A stretch of DNA of 64,000 bases, taken from assembly GCF_025628885.1 (NCBI RefSeq), contig NZ_JAOTIF010000015.1:1-64000 (forward strand), written 5' to 3'. Shown piece by piece: positions 16,724 through 25,998 of this stretch. The DNA comes from Paraflavisolibacter caeni (GTDB lineage: Bacteria > Bacteroidota > Bacteroidia > Chitinophagales > Chitinophagaceae). Position numbers and translations under genes: made by a program. Under the pieces are notes generated by a model that worked only from the letters and a program-made list of their open reading frames with translations, was not told the origin of the DNA and ran no database searches. Numbering within the stretch: the first letter of the stretch is position 1; each line of letters begins with the position of its first letter.

Positions 16724-18800
16724 TGGTTGAAACGTTTTTTTGGTATAAATAACGATATGTTTCTACTTGAGACCGGACCTTATGGCTACTCTCATTACGC
16801 ACATATTCATTACTCAATTTGTTGTCGAGCCAGCGGGCCTTTACATTGTCTTTTAGTTGTATGTTGAGTATGTCTTTTAGTTCTTTTTTAATGTTATCAT
16901 CAATTATAGGACATGTAGCTTCTACCCGGTGATCAAGATTACGGATCATCCAGTCGGCAGAAGAAATGAATATTTTCTCATTTCCTCCATTATTGAATAC
17001 CCATACCCTTGCATGTTCCAGGTATTGGTCAACAATGCTGATGGCCGTTACTGGAATGATAAACTTGTCATTTTGGGACATCATACAGAAGATTCCACGT
17101 ATAATCAATTTGATTTCCACGCCGGCTTTGGCGGCATCATATAAAGCATTGATGATCTCTTCATCTGAGAGGGAATTCATTTTTGCAATGATCTGTGCTA
17201 TTTTGCCTTGCCGGGCGTTTTTAATCTCTGTTTGAATAAGCTTCATGATTTCTTTGCGCAGGTACATAGGACTTGGCGAGATCGTGGTACAGGCTTTTAA
17301 AAAATGGAGCCCTGTTTTGTAGTGTTCTACATAATTGAAAATACGGTTTGCATCTGCCATTATATTCCGGTTGGACGTAAGGAGGCAATGGTCGGCGTAA
17401 ATTTTTGCAGTTGATTCATTCAGGTTGCCAGTGCTAACAAATCCGTAGTGAATGATCTTTTCTCCAACTCGTTTCCGGATGACACAAAGTTTTGCGTGCA
17501 CTTTCATGTTTGGAATGCCTATCAATACCTTAACACCTTCATCTTCCAGTCTTTCTTTCCAGGCAAGGTTAGCTTCTTCATCAAATCGGGCCCGGAGTTC
17601 AAGCATGACTGTTACCTGTTTGCCATTTCGAACGGCATTGACCAGGGCATTGATTATTTTAGATTGGCTGGCCAGGCGGTAGCAAGTAATTTTAATAGAG
17701 GTAACGTCCGGATCAATGGCAGCTTCCTTGAGCAAGTCGATCACGGGATAAAATGCATGGTATGGAAAATGGAGCATTATATCTCTTTCCATGACCACAT
17801 CTGTAACTCTTTGTTCGAGGAGCAGAGGGTGGTCGAATGGCTTTCGCTTATTTTCCTTACCATTAAACACCTGTTCGGGGAATTCCATGAAATGCCGGAA
17901 GTTGTGGATACGACCGCCCGGGATCAGGTTGTCACGTTTTGTAAGATTCATTCGCTGGATCAGGTATTCCAATAGACCCGGGTCCATTTCTTTATCATAT
18001 ACAAACCGTACAGTTTTGCCTTTGCGCCGGCCTTTTAATGCTTTCTGCAGTTGTTGAATCAGTGTTGTTGATATGTCACTATCAATATCAAACTCAGCAT
18101 CCCGGGTAACCTTGAAGATGTTGGCCTGATAGCGGTTAAATCCGAAGTAGCTGAAGATCTCCGGAAGGTTGAAGCGAATGACATCTTCCAATAGAATTAT
18201 GTGGTGTTCTCCCGGAGGTGAGGGGAGCAAGATAAAGCGGCCGACGGCATTAGCAGGTACTTCAATGAATGCATATTTTCTTTTTAAGGCACTATCCTGC
18301 ATCCACATGACCACACCCAGGTAAATCGACTTTTCACGCAGGTAAGGGAAGGTCGGGATGTTTTCGATCATTAAGGGTATTACGTTTGGACTTACTTCCT
18401 CCTCGTAGAAGTCTCGCACAAAAGACTGTTGCTCAGCATTAAGGTCTTTTTCTGTAACAAGGAAAATCTTTTCTTTTTTGAGTTCTTCCAGGATTTCTTC
18501 CCAGATGCGGTTGAATTCGCTCTGATGATTCAATACCGTCATTTGGATTTCCTGTAAAATATTATCCGGGTTTTCTTCAAGGTGCATTTGCAATTTGGCT
18601 TTACCTCCAACCTGAGCCATACGTTTAAGCGTAGCTACACGTACCCGGAAAAATTCATCCAGGTTATTGGAAAAAATTCCCAGGAAGCGTATTCGTTCAC
18701 GGAGTGGCACGGAATGGTCAGCTGCTTCCTGTAATACACGAGCATTGAAAGACAGCCAGCTGATGTCTCTTGAAATAAGTTTCGATTTCGGGTCGGGCAT
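16704..18800 (-). CDS. ppk1: Polyphosphate kinase 1
   Basis: A full-length 698-residue PPK1, which polymerises the gamma-phosphate of ATP into inorganic polyphosphate. The N-terminal helical domain begins RDISWLSFNARVLQEA, the head domain follows, and two phospholipase-D-like halves form the catalytic part. The autophosphorylated histidine falls at residue 435 in MKVHAKLCVI, the same number as in E. coli. The second HxD-like region is HYGFVSTGNLNESTAKIYAD. It is the first gene of an operon with the overlapping ppx. Confidence 0.97.
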   Translation of the reverse strand: MPDPKSKLISRDISWLSFNARVLQEAADHSVPLRERIRFLGIFSNNLDEFFRVRVATLKRMAQVGGKAKLQMHLEENPDNILQEIQMTVLNHQSEFNRIWEEILEELKKEKIFLVTEKDLNAEQQSFVRDFYEEEVSPNVIPLMIENIPTFPYLREKSIYLGVVMWMQDSALKRKYAFIEVPANAVGRFILLPSPPGEHHIILLEDVIRFNLPEIFSYFGFNRYQANIFKVTRDAEFDIDSDISTTLIQQLQKALKGRRKGKTVRFVYDKEMDPGLLEYLIQRMNLTKRDNLIPGGRIHNFRHFMEFPEQVFNGKENKRKPFDHPLLLEQRVTDVVMERDIMLHFPYHAFYPVIDLLKEAAIDPDVTSIKITCYRLASQSKIINALVNAVRNGKQVTVMLELRARFDEEANLAWKERLEDEGVKVLIGIPNMKVHAKLCVIRKRVGEKIIHYGFVSTGNLNESTAKIYADHCLLTSNRNIMADANRIFNYVEHYKTGLHFLKACTTISPSPMYLRKEIMKLIQTEIKNARQGKIAQIIAKMNSLSDEEIINALYDAAKAGVEIKLIIRGIFCMMSQNDKFIIPVTAISIVDQYLEHARVWVFNNGGNEKIFISSADWMIRNLDHRVEATCPIIDDNIKKELKDILNIQLKDNVKARWLDNKLSNEYVRNESSHKVRSQVETYRYLYQKNVSTIEVSSN

Positions 18801-19310
18801 AAGTGTTCTATTATTTATTGAGTCGCCTAGTTTATAGGAATCGTCTGGTTCCTAATTACGAACTTCTCATCGCTAGTCTAAATTACTGACATCCATGCAT
18901 AAATGAATTAATGAATTGAAAAGTTTGGCAGGGGAAGGGAAATGAATGACGAATGGGAGAAAGGTAAAGTGAGGGGGGCAAAACTTGGCAGGTGGGGGTT
19001 GGTTTTGTACCTTTAGGCTTAGTTCCCTTGACTTCGTTCAGGGCTTTTTAGGGCGTTCTGCCTGTAGGTTGATTTCCCCTTATTTATGAGCATTTGCTGC
19101 ATTCAGATCGAAGCATAGTCGAAAGATGGTCGAAGTAGCCTAGGCTTAGGTACGGCCGATGTACGGCTTAAGTACGAAGTAGGTAGGGAGTAACTATGGA
19201 GTAAGCTATAAGGTTGGGGTGGAAATTGTAAAATATAAAATCGCGGGCTTGTGGAAGGGAAGAAAGAGGAATTTGAAGGATATGACAAAGGAGAAGGGGA
19301 TGCAGGACCT
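18801..19310. other. Intergenic region carrying an 11-bp array
   Basis: Spacer between ppk1 and the heptose adenylyltransferase gene, which lie on the same strand. No gene or RNA is seen. The ppk1 promoter should lie near 18,801-18,900. The rest is G-rich spacer with the periodic array listed separately. Confidence 0.6.
19108..19205. repeat. Degenerate tandem array, 11-bp period
   Basis: Three 11-mers of TCGAAGnATnG type (19108, 19119, 19130), one 10-mer TAGGCTTAGG (19141), then five 11-mers: TACGGCCGATG, TACGGCTTAAG, TACGAAGTAGG, TAGGGAGTAAC and TATGGAGTAAG. The middle units match the array at 8497-8540 and the last two match that at 8760-8781. Confidence 0.85.
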
Positions 19311-19805
19311 TTAGCAAGGATCCTGCAGTTTTTTAATGATTCCTGTGGTGGAAAACCCTTCTATAATAGGGTTAATGATCACTTTTCCGCCAGCTTCCAG
19401 AACTTCATTGGCGCCAGCAATATCTTCTACTTTATAGTCGCCACCTTTTACCAGAAAGTCTGGTTTGATGTTTACTATTAAATCGCGAGGGGTATCCTCA
19501 GAAAAGATGACCACTGCGTCTACCATCGATAAGGAAGCGAGGATCAAGGCCCTGGAATTTTCATTATTAATGGGACGGGCATCTCCTTTCAATCTTTTCA
19601 CTGAGGCATCGGCGTTCAGGCCGATAATTAAAAGGTCTGCATGTTTGGCGGCTTCCGATAAGGATGCAATATGACCTTCGTGAAGGATATCGAAGCAGCC
19701 ATTGGTAAAGGAAATCGTTTTACCTGCTGTCCGCCATTGTGCCAGTTTTCTTTGAAGTTCCTGAGGAGAAAGAATCTTATGGAATATGGTGTTGCCTGTG
19801 CGCAA
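19311..19805 (-). CDS. rfaE2: D-glycero-beta-D-manno-heptose 1-phosphate adenylyltransferase
   Basis: This 164-residue protein corresponds to the C-terminal nucleotidyltransferase half of E. coli HldE. It would transfer AMP from ATP to heptose 1-phosphate during synthesis of ADP-heptose for lipopolysaccharide. The cytidylyltransferase-like signature is FTNGCFDILHEGHIASL (HxGH form), followed by LIIGLNADASVKRLKG and the closing EGFSTTGIIKKL. The kinase half is absent, as in organisms with separate HldA and HldC type enzymes. The start overlaps the end of the upstream membrane-protein gene by 29 bases, so the two are coupled. Confidence 0.93.
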   Translation of the reverse strand: MRTGNTIFHKILSPQELQRKLAQWRTAGKTISFTNGCFDILHEGHIASLSEAAKHADLLIIGLNADASVKRLKGDARPINNENSRALILASLSMVDAVVIFSEDTPRDLIVNIKPDFLVKGGDYKVEDIAGANEVLEAGGKVIINPIIEGFSTTGIIKKLQDPC

Positions 19806-20811
19806 TTGTTTTTTTGTTTTTATTGTGATAAGAGAAAAGCGCTGCTAAAATCAAGCCGCCAAAGAGGATAATGATCGTTTGAGCTGACCAAAGCAGCCAT
19901 CCTAAGGCTGTGCCTGTTTCTTCGGATATTTGGTACAACAACATCAGCTTGGTTACCAGGTAAGGGTAAGCTCCAATGCCTCCCGGCGTAACGATCATAC
20001 CAATGCTGCCAATGCCTAAAGTAGCTAATCCGGCACCTATGCCCAAGTGATCTGTTTCCCTTAATGCGTAAATGCCTGCTGTGGTGCTCGCCAGGTACAT
20101 TGTCCAAATGAAAAGCGTATGAAAAATAAAGAGGCCTTTGTTTTTTATGAGCCTGATGCTGTTAAGCCCGAGCAGCACGCCTAATATTATCTTCTTGACT
20201 TTAGCCACCGCATCTATGTGGCCAAAGCGTTTTAATAAAGTATAAATAAGCGCTATAAATGTTACCACGCCAAATAAGAAGAGTGCCAATTTCAAGATTG
20301 AAAACTGGCCTGCCTTGTCCTCGAAAAAGCTTGTAAACAGATCCGCCGTGTAGGAACCGATGATATGACCCTGGAATGCCAGTGCGAGTATAAACACTAC
20401 CATCAGGCAAACTACATCGACGGCTCTTTCGACAACGATCGTTCCTATCAGTTTATCTGCCCGAACGTTTTCATAGCGGGCGAGCAGGGTGCATTTAACC
20501 ACTTCGCCCAGACGAGGTACCCCTGCATTCACCAGGTAGCCAATCATTACGGCTGCAAAGGTGTTAAAGGTTGTAGGCGTGTAACCCAATGGTTTCATTA
20601 AAATTTTCCAGCGCAGCGCCCTGCTGTAATGGCTTAAAAAAATCATGGCAAATACCGGAGCTATCATCCCGTACCTTGCATTCTTAATTGAAAATTTTAT
20701 GTGTTGCCATTGTTCCTGGTTGATATCTTTAATTGTAAGCCAGACGAACAGAATTCCCAGGCCCAGAAAGAAAAGATACTGCAGTATGGTTTGGAGGGAT
20801 TTCACATTCAA
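19777..20811 (-). CDS. Flippase-like integral membrane protein (LPG synthase TM-domain family)
   Basis: A 344-residue polytopic membrane protein with about eight hydrophobic segments. It belongs to the family of the lysylphosphatidylglycerol synthase transmembrane domain (UPF0104). The SHYSRALRWKILMKPLG and GVPRLGEVVKCTLLARYE segments are typical. In MprF this domain flips aminoacyl lipids, but the catalytic domain is absent here, so the substrate is unknown. It sits 8 bases after panD and overlaps rfaE2, inside a panC-panD-flippase-rfaE2 minus-strand operon. Coupling to rfaE2 hints at an envelope role. Confidence 0.82.
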   Translation of the reverse strand: MNVKSLQTILQYLFFLGLGILFVWLTIKDINQEQWQHIKFSIKNARYGMIAPVFAMIFLSHYSRALRWKILMKPLGYTPTTFNTFAAVMIGYLVNAGVPRLGEVVKCTLLARYENVRADKLIGTIVVERAVDVVCLMVVFILALAFQGHIIGSYTADLFTSFFEDKAGQFSILKLALFLFGVVTFIALIYTLLKRFGHIDAVAKVKKIILGVLLGLNSIRLIKNKGLFIFHTLFIWTMYLASTTAGIYALRETDHLGIGAGLATLGIGSIGMIVTPGGIGAYPYLVTKLMLLYQISEETGTALGWLLWSAQTIIILFGGLILAALFSYHNKNKKTIAHRQHHIP

Positions 20812-20819
20812 TAGTTTGC

Positions 20820-21164
20820 TTAGAGTTTATTTCCCTCTTTAGGGAAAACAATCCATGGCTTAAAAGTTTTAGCTTCTTCAAAGCTCATTGAGGCGTAAGA
20901 TATAATTACAATTACATCTCCTGTCATCCCTCTCCGGGCAGCCGGGCCATTAAGGCAGCACACACCAGACCCTCTTTTCCCTTTAATCAGATAGGTTTCA
21001 ATGCGTTCGCCATTGTTCACGTTCACAATCTGCACCTTTTCATTTTCGATCATATTGGCCGCATCCATTAGGTCTTCGTCCAGCGTCAGGCTACCAACAT
21101 AATGTAAGTTTGCTTCCGTAATTACCGCACGGTGCACTTTTGATTTTAAAACTGCAATATTCAT
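20820..21164 (-). CDS. panD: Aspartate 1-decarboxylase proenzyme
   Basis: A 114-residue pyruvoyl-dependent decarboxylase that makes beta-alanine from aspartate for pantothenate synthesis. The proenzyme self-cleaves between G24 and S25, visible in [11 protein letters not shown], so S25 becomes the pyruvoyl group. [12 protein letters not shown] and the [13 protein letters not shown] segment are also typical. It lies downstream of panC on the same strand, with a small 8-bp tandem repeat in the 87-base gap. Length and motifs are complete. Confidence 0.97.
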   Translation of the reverse strand: MNIAVLKSKVHRAVITEANLHYVGSLTLDEDLMDAANMIENEKVQIVNVNNGERIETYLIKGKRGSGVCCLNGPAARRGMTGDVIVIISYASMSFEEAKTFKPWIVFPKEGNKL

Positions 21165-21197
21165 AACGGCGCAAAGGTAGTAAAGGAAGCATGTGAA

Positions 21198-21221
21198 AAT
21201 TTGAGAATTTGAGAATTTGAA
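21198..21221. repeat. 8-bp tandem repeat between panC and panD
   Basis: Three consecutive 8-mers AATTTGAG, AATTTGAG and AATTTGAA in the panC-panD spacer. Confidence 0.8.
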
Positions 21222-21251
21222 AACGAAGGGGCTACGATAAGAGATGTTTAT

Positions 21252-22094
21252 TTAACTATTTAATGCCATATTATCAATTAGCCTCACTTTATTCAATGAT
21301 GCTGCGATCAAGCCAACTAAAGGTTTAGAATTGCTGCTCGCAGGCTCAAGTGTCTGGGCATCAGAGATTTCTATATAGTCTACCACAAAGCCGTCCTTTT
21401 CCAGTTCTTTTACAGCTATTTCTTTGATTTGAGGAATAGGGAGGTGTTCTATTTCCTTTTTCATGAAATTCAACACCTTGCTGATATTCAGGGCCTGTTT
21501 CCTTTCCTCTTTGTTCAGCCGGAGGTTTCTACTACTCATGGCTAAGCCGTCAGTTTCTCGTTGGGTTGGACAAATCCTAAGCTGAAGGGATTGTCTTTTT
21601 GTTAATTCCAATAGTTTCTGAATGACCATGCATTGCTGATAATCTTTCCGGCCCATATATAAAGCCTGCGGGTCGACAATTGTCAGCAGCCTGTCCACTA
21701 CCTGGCATACACCCTGGAAATGACCGGGGCGGTAGAAGCCTTCTAAGATATTTTCAATATTTCCCAAATCATAGTGCTTTTTTTGGTAGTCTTTGGGATA
21801 CACCTGGGAGGCTGGAGGTAAAAATAAAATGTCGCACCCTGATTCTATTAAAAGTTTAACATCATTTTCTATTGTGACAGGATAGTTTATGTAATCTTCC
21901 TGGTTGTTAAATTGGGTGGGATTAACAAAGATGCTGCAAACTGTAATGTCATTTTCACTCTTGCAAGTATTTATGAGTGAGAGGTGCCCCGGATGTAGAG
22001 CTCCCATAGTGGGCACAAAGCCGATCCTTTTCCCATCTTTTTTCAAAGATTGCAGGTGACTGTTAATACGGCTGGATTCTTTAAATATGATCAT
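21252..22094 (-). CDS. panC: Pantothenate synthetase (pantoate-beta-alanine ligase)
   Basis: A typical 280-residue PanC that joins pantoate and beta-alanine using ATP. The HxGH nucleotide-binding motif appears in PTMGALHPGHLSLI. The pantoate site is in FVNPTQFN and GHFQGVCQVVDRLL, and a KMSKS-like motif appears as MSSRNLRL. The start codon overlaps by a few bases an unlikely upstream frame of the divergent GT5 gene. With panD directly downstream and panB at 14.9 kb, the window encodes three of the four pantothenate enzymes. Ketopantoate reductase (panE) is not seen. Confidence 0.97.
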   Translation of the reverse strand: MIIFKESSRINSHLQSLKKDGKRIGFVPTMGALHPGHLSLINTCKSENDITVCSIFVNPTQFNNQEDYINYPVTIENDVKLLIESGCDILFLPPASQVYPKDYQKKHYDLGNIENILEGFYRPGHFQGVCQVVDRLLTIVDPQALYMGRKDYQQCMVIQKLLELTKRQSLQLRICPTQRETDGLAMSSRNLRLNKEERKQALNISKVLNFMKKEIEHLPIPQIKEIAVKELEKDGFVVDYIEISDAQTLEPASSNSKPLVGLIAASLNKVRLIDNMALNS

Positions 22095-22143
22095 TGTAGT
22101 CTCAGGGCAATTAGGTGGTTTAGTCCTTATAATAATAAATAGT

Positions 22144-22151
22144 TACCTTTG
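22144..22151 (+). promoter_or_regulatory. Candidate -7 element of the GT5 gene
   Basis: TACCTTTG matches TAnnTTTG exactly, 38 bases before the ATG at 22189. TTTAG at 22119-22123 may serve as a weak -33 element. It supports the internal start over the ATG at 22087, which lies upstream of the promoter. Confidence 0.55.
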
Positions 22152-22188
22152 CAAACCTTTTGTAAAAAAAGCGATTAAAACGGTAACA

Positions 22189-23001
22189 ATGTCAGCAAAG
22201 AAAAGAATTTTATTTATTGCCAACGAAATGTCGCCTTATTTGGAATTAACGGAGTTTTCGGAAATTGTAAACAAGCTGGCTATCAAGTCGAACGACAGTG
22301 GTTTTGAGGTTCGCTGTATCATGCCCCGTTTTGGCACAATCAATGAGCGCCGTCATCGGTTGCATGAGGTTGTGCGCCTGTCCGGGATCAATGTATCTGT
22401 TGATAATGAAGATTTTCCACTGCAGATCAAAGTAGCCTCTTTACCCAATGCTCGTTTGCAAGTGTATTTTTTGGACAATGAAGATTTATTTAAGAGGAAA
22501 TTTGTGTTTGCTGATGAGAATGACCAGTGGTTTGATGATAACGGCTTACGCACAGTCTTCTTTTGTAAAGGTGCCCTAGAGACGGTAAAAAAGTTTGGAT
22601 GGCCTCCTGATGTCATTCATTGTAGTGGTTGGATGACCGGATTGATTCCGTTCTATTTGAAAACAGTTTATAAAAAAGAGCCTGTTTTCTCTCACAGTAA
22701 AGTGGTATTTACAATAGGGCAGACCACATTCAAGGAAAGCCTTGGCAGCGATTTTATCGAAAAGGCACTGATACATCCATCGTTAAAAGAAAAGGATCTT
22801 GAAGTTTTCAAAGATGCGGATAATGAAGCACTTTTAAGAGGCGGAGCTACCAATGCCGACGCTATCACTTTTGGTGATGAAAGTGTTGATCCTAAACTAG
22901 TTGAAGAGTTTTCTAAAGTAAAAGGAAAGAAAACCCTGCCTTATAATCCTGAGTCTGATTTAACAGACTATTTACAGTTGTATAGCGACCTTGCGAAGTA
23001 G
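22189..23001 (+). CDS. Glycogen/starch synthase catalytic-domain protein (GT5, N-terminal part only)
   Basis: The 270-residue protein starts SAKKRILFIANEMSPYLELTEFSEIV, as the N-terminal Rossmann domain of GT5 glycogen synthases does. Later family features are CIMPRFGTINERRHRLHEV and the PDVIHCSGWMTGLIPFY segment. A full glycogen synthase is about 470-480 residues. The second Rossmann domain, with most ADP-glucose contacts, is absent. The frame is open and ends cleanly, and short forms like this occur in Bacteroidota, so I do not call it a fragment. Whether it transfers glucose at all is unclear; it could be a regulatory or glycan-binding relative. No other glycogen gene is nearby. Confidence 0.75.
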   Translation: MSAKKRILFIANEMSPYLELTEFSEIVNKLAIKSNDSGFEVRCIMPRFGTINERRHRLHEVVRLSGINVSVDNEDFPLQIKVASLPNARLQVYFLDNEDLFKRKFVFADENDQWFDDNGLRTVFFCKGALETVKKFGWPPDVIHCSGWMTGLIPFYLKTVYKKEPVFSHSKVVFTIGQTTFKESLGSDFIEKALIHPSLKEKDLEVFKDADNEALLRGGATNADAITFGDESVDPKLVEEFSKVKGKKTLPYNPESDLTDYLQLYSDLAK

Positions 23002-23041
23002 TTTTATACATAGTAATTTTTTAACAGCTCAATAATCTTTT

Positions 23042-24505
23042 GTGAATAAACGCAGATGGGTTGCATCCTTGGTTTTAGGATTGACTGGCATTTTGTTCTT
23101 AATCAGCTCGTGCAAAAAGATAAATGAAGCCACTGAATTAGGTGGAGATCTGATACCCCCGGTTGATAATGTAAATACTTTTGAGACTTATTTCGCGGTA
23201 GAGTCCGATAACATACTGTTTAACGATACAACAAAAATTCTCGCCAGTGACCTGGTAGGGATAGGGCATATTGGTAATGATCCTGAATTTGGGCAAACAC
23301 ATGGAGATGCCTATTTCAATGTCAGCTCATCGGCAGCTGAAGGAGCTTATCCATTTGTTGATCGCGATTCGCTTTTGATTGATTCTGTTGTTTTGTCGCT
23401 TCGTTATTCAGGAAAATATGGCGATACCAATAGTATGCAAACCGTACGGGTGTTTGAGATTGCTCAAAATTCCGGTTTTGTAGATACGGCTATTTATAAA
23501 TTCAGCGATGGGATTGACTATGCTACAGCCGGATCTGAATTGGGTTCAAAAAACTTTGCACTAAGTTCTTTAAAAGATTCTCTAACCGTTATTAACGGTA
23601 GTGATACACAGAGGGTTGCCAATGTGTTGCGGATCAAGTTGGATACAGAGCTTGGCCGCCGTCTTGCCAGTTATGATACGGCCTACGGCCCCAATGGAGG
23701 TTATAATAAGGATTCCATATTTTATACACTTTTCCGTGGTTTGGCGATCAAAGCAGATGCTGCTGGCAATGGATTAGGCTATTTTAATCTATTTGACAAC
23801 ACAAATACAAAATTGAGTGTATACTTCCGGACAACTATAAATGGTGTGAAGGATACTAGTGTTACTGATTTTGTGCATCATGCACGCACGACATCGACCG
23901 GGGCGTCTCATCCGGGAGGTGTGGCTAACCCTATAAAGAGAACGCCTGCAGGTGGATGGGCTACTTATTTAAACAATGGGCAGCCACAGGATGATAAGGT
24001 TTACCTGCAAAGTGCTCCCGGATCTTATGCCAACCTTCGGATTCCTGCATTGGATACTTTTGGCAACAATGTGATTCACCTGGCTGAGTTGATCATTTAT
24101 AAACAGTCTTCAGAGTTAGAAAATGTTCTTACTCCTCCAGTGCAATTGATGCTTGACAAGATCAATTATGCAAAGGATACGGCCTTTAACCTGGAAAATG
24201 ATCTTCCTATTACAGCAAGCGCTGCAATACCTTTCAGCTCTTTTGGCGGGCAGTTGAAATTTGATAACACATTCAGGTTTAATATATCAAGACATGTTCA
24301 AGGTATTGTGACCAGGAAAGAACCCAATTACACTTTGCGTTTATATGCTCCGCTGAGTGCAACAGTTTATGATAAGAAATTAAACCAGAAGGTAACCATG
24401 CAGGTTTTAGACAAAATTGCTGATGGGAGAGTGGTGTTGGCTGGTGGTAATTTTGGAGATCCTGCCATGCGGATGAGGGTTCGTATTGTATACTCGAAGA
24501 TTTAA
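23042..24505 (+). CDS. DUF4270 family lipoprotein
   Basis: A 487-residue predicted outer-membrane or periplasmic lipoprotein. The signal sequence ends in a lipobox (LISSC, lipid-modified C24), and the following INEATELGGDLIPPVDNVNTF opening is typical of the Bacteroidota DUF4270 family. The rest is a beta-rich chain with repeated polar segments and no catalytic motif that I can name. The start is a GTG 40 bases after the upstream gene. It is placed between the GT5 gene and metK, and neither explains its role. Confidence 0.82.
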   Translation: MNKRRWVASLVLGLTGILFLISSCKKINEATELGGDLIPPVDNVNTFETYFAVESDNILFNDTTKILASDLVGIGHIGNDPEFGQTHGDAYFNVSSSAAEGAYPFVDRDSLLIDSVVLSLRYSGKYGDTNSMQTVRVFEIAQNSGFVDTAIYKFSDGIDYATAGSELGSKNFALSSLKDSLTVINGSDTQRVANVLRIKLDTELGRRLASYDTAYGPNGGYNKDSIFYTLFRGLAIKADAAGNGLGYFNLFDNTNTKLSVYFRTTINGVKDTSVTDFVHHARTTSTGASHPGGVANPIKRTPAGGWATYLNNGQPQDDKVYLQSAPGSYANLRIPALDTFGNNVIHLAELIIYKQSSELENVLTPPVQLMLDKINYAKDTAFNLENDLPITASAAIPFSSFGGQLKFDNTFRFNISRHVQGIVTRKEPNYTLRLYAPLSATVYDKKLNQKVTMQVLDKIADGRVVLAGGNFGDPAMRMRVRIVYSKI

Positions 24506-24520
24506 TTGGACATTGCTGTT

Positions 24521-24528
24521 TATATTTG
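24521..24528 (+). promoter_or_regulatory. Candidate -7 element of metK
   Basis: TATATTTG matches TAnnTTTG exactly, 52 bases before the metK ATG. The short leader leaves no room for a SAM riboswitch. Confidence 0.5.
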
Positions 24529-24579
24529 CCGTCGTTTAAAAGTTAATTAACTCTACATAATTCTAAATAAAATATACCC

Positions 24580-25833
24580 ATGCCTTATTTGTTTACATCA
24601 GAGAGTGTTTCTGAAGGTCATCCAGATAAAATTGCGGACCAGATTTCTGATGCTCTAATTGATCATTTCCTGGCCTTTGACCCTCAGTCTAAGGTTGCAT
24701 GCGAAACTCTTGTTACTACTGGCCAAGTTATTCTGGCTGGTGAGGTAAAGTCAAGTGCATATTTAGATGTACAGGATATCGCCAGAAAAGTGATTCGCAA
24801 GATTGGATATACTAAGAGTGAATACATGTTTGAAGCCAACTCTTGTGGCATTTTATCTGCCATTCATGAGCAATCTTCAGACATTAACCAGGGCGTGGAC
24901 AGAAAGGATAAAGAAGAGCAAGGTGCAGGTGACCAAGGTATGATGTTTGGTTATGCTACCAATGAAACAGAAGATTACATGCCGCTGGCACTAGACTTAG
25001 CCCACAAATTATTGCAAGAACTTGCAGAGTTGCGCAGAGAAAATAAAGAAATCAAATACTTGCGTCCAGATGCTAAAAGCCAGGTGACTTTAGAGTATGA
25101 TGATAATAATAAGCCCATTAGAATTGATGCCATTGTAATTTCTACTCAGCATGATGATTTTGATACTGAAGAGAAAATGCAAGAGCAGATCAAGAATGAT
25201 ATTATCAATATTCTCATTCCAAGAATAAAGACCAAGTACAGTACCTATGCTAATTTATTCAAGGGAGAGATCAAATATCACATTAACCCAACAGGTAAGT
25301 TCGTTATCGGCGGACCTCATGGTGATACTGGTTTGACAGGACGTAAAATCATCGTAGATACTTATGGTGGTAAAGGTGCACATGGTGGTGGTGCTTTCAG
25401 TGGTAAAGATCCTTCAAAAGTGGACCGTTCTGCTGCTTATGCTACCCGTCATATAGCTAAAAACCTGGTAGCCGCCGGCGTTTGTGAGGAAGCATTGGTG
25501 CAAGTGTCTTATGCAATTGGTGTGGCAAAGCCAATGGGGATTTATGTGAATACATATGGCACAGCAAAGGTGAATAAGACTGATGGTGAAATTGCAAAGA
25601 TCGTAGAAGGGATTTTCGATATGCGTCCATATTTTATTGAAGAACGCCTGAAACTTCGTAATCCTATCTACAGTGAAACAGCTGCTTATGGACATATGGG
25701 TCGTAAGCCAGAGGTATTGACTAAAGAGTTTGTATCGCCAGAAGGCAAACGTATAGTGAAAGAAGTGGAATTGTTTACGTGGGAGAAGCTGGATTATGTT
25801 GCTAAGGTGAAACAAGCATTTGGCATTAGCTAA
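24580..25833 (+). CDS. metK: S-adenosylmethionine synthase
   Basis: This enzyme makes S-adenosylmethionine from methionine and ATP. The 417 residues are slightly longer than the 384 of E. coli MetK because of an insertion of about 30 residues around 145-180 ([16 protein letters not shown] region). The signature motifs are intact: [15 protein letters not shown] near the N-terminus, [12 protein letters not shown], and the P-loop-like [16 protein letters not shown] terminator at 25963-25990 follows. SAM made here feeds the two CobA methyltransferases, RlmB and MoaA in this window. Confidence 0.97.
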   Translation: MPYLFTSESVSEGHPDKIADQISDALIDHFLAFDPQSKVACETLVTTGQVILAGEVKSSAYLDVQDIARKVIRKIGYTKSEYMFEANSCGILSAIHEQSSDINQGVDRKDKEEQGAGDQGMMFGYATNETEDYMPLALDLAHKLLQELAELRRENKEIKYLRPDAKSQVTLEYDDNNKPIRIDAIVISTQHDDFDTEEKMQEQIKNDIINILIPRIKTKYSTYANLFKGEIKYHINPTGKFVIGGPHGDTGLTGRKIIVDTYGGKGAHGGGAFSGKDPSKVDRSAAYATRHIAKNLVAAGVCEEALVQVSYAIGVAKPMGIYVNTYGTAKVNKTDGEIAKIVEGIFDMRPYFIEERLKLRNPIYSETAAYGHMGRKPEVLTKEFVSPEGKRIVKEVELFTWEKLDYVAKVKQAFGIS

Positions 25834-25962
25834 TTGGGAATCGGTAGTTAGGAATTTGGAGTTTGGGATTAAGAATTAAATGATTAGTATTCAATTGGTA
25901 AAGTACTTTGTTTATGTACGTATTCCGAATTCCTGATTTCCAATACATATGATATTTACTTG

Positions 25963-25990
25963 CCTCCCCTAAGCTGGGGAGGTTTTTATT
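25963..25990 (+). terminator. Terminator between metK and the Nudix gene
   Basis: CCTCCCC at 25963-25969 pairs with GGGGAGG at 25976-25982 and is followed by TTTTTATTTT. It resembles the small dispersed C-run/G-run elements at 27.3 kb and 32.0 kb. Confidence 0.75.
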
Positions 25991-25998
25991 TTCTGAGT

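Noticed and set aside
17448-17975. 175-codon plus-strand frame inside ppk1
   Set aside because: Antisense shadow of a clearly conserved enzyme that includes the catalytic histidine region.
24506-24579. SAM riboswitch ahead of metK
   Set aside because: Only about 50 bases lie between the -7 element and the start codon and no such fold is visible.
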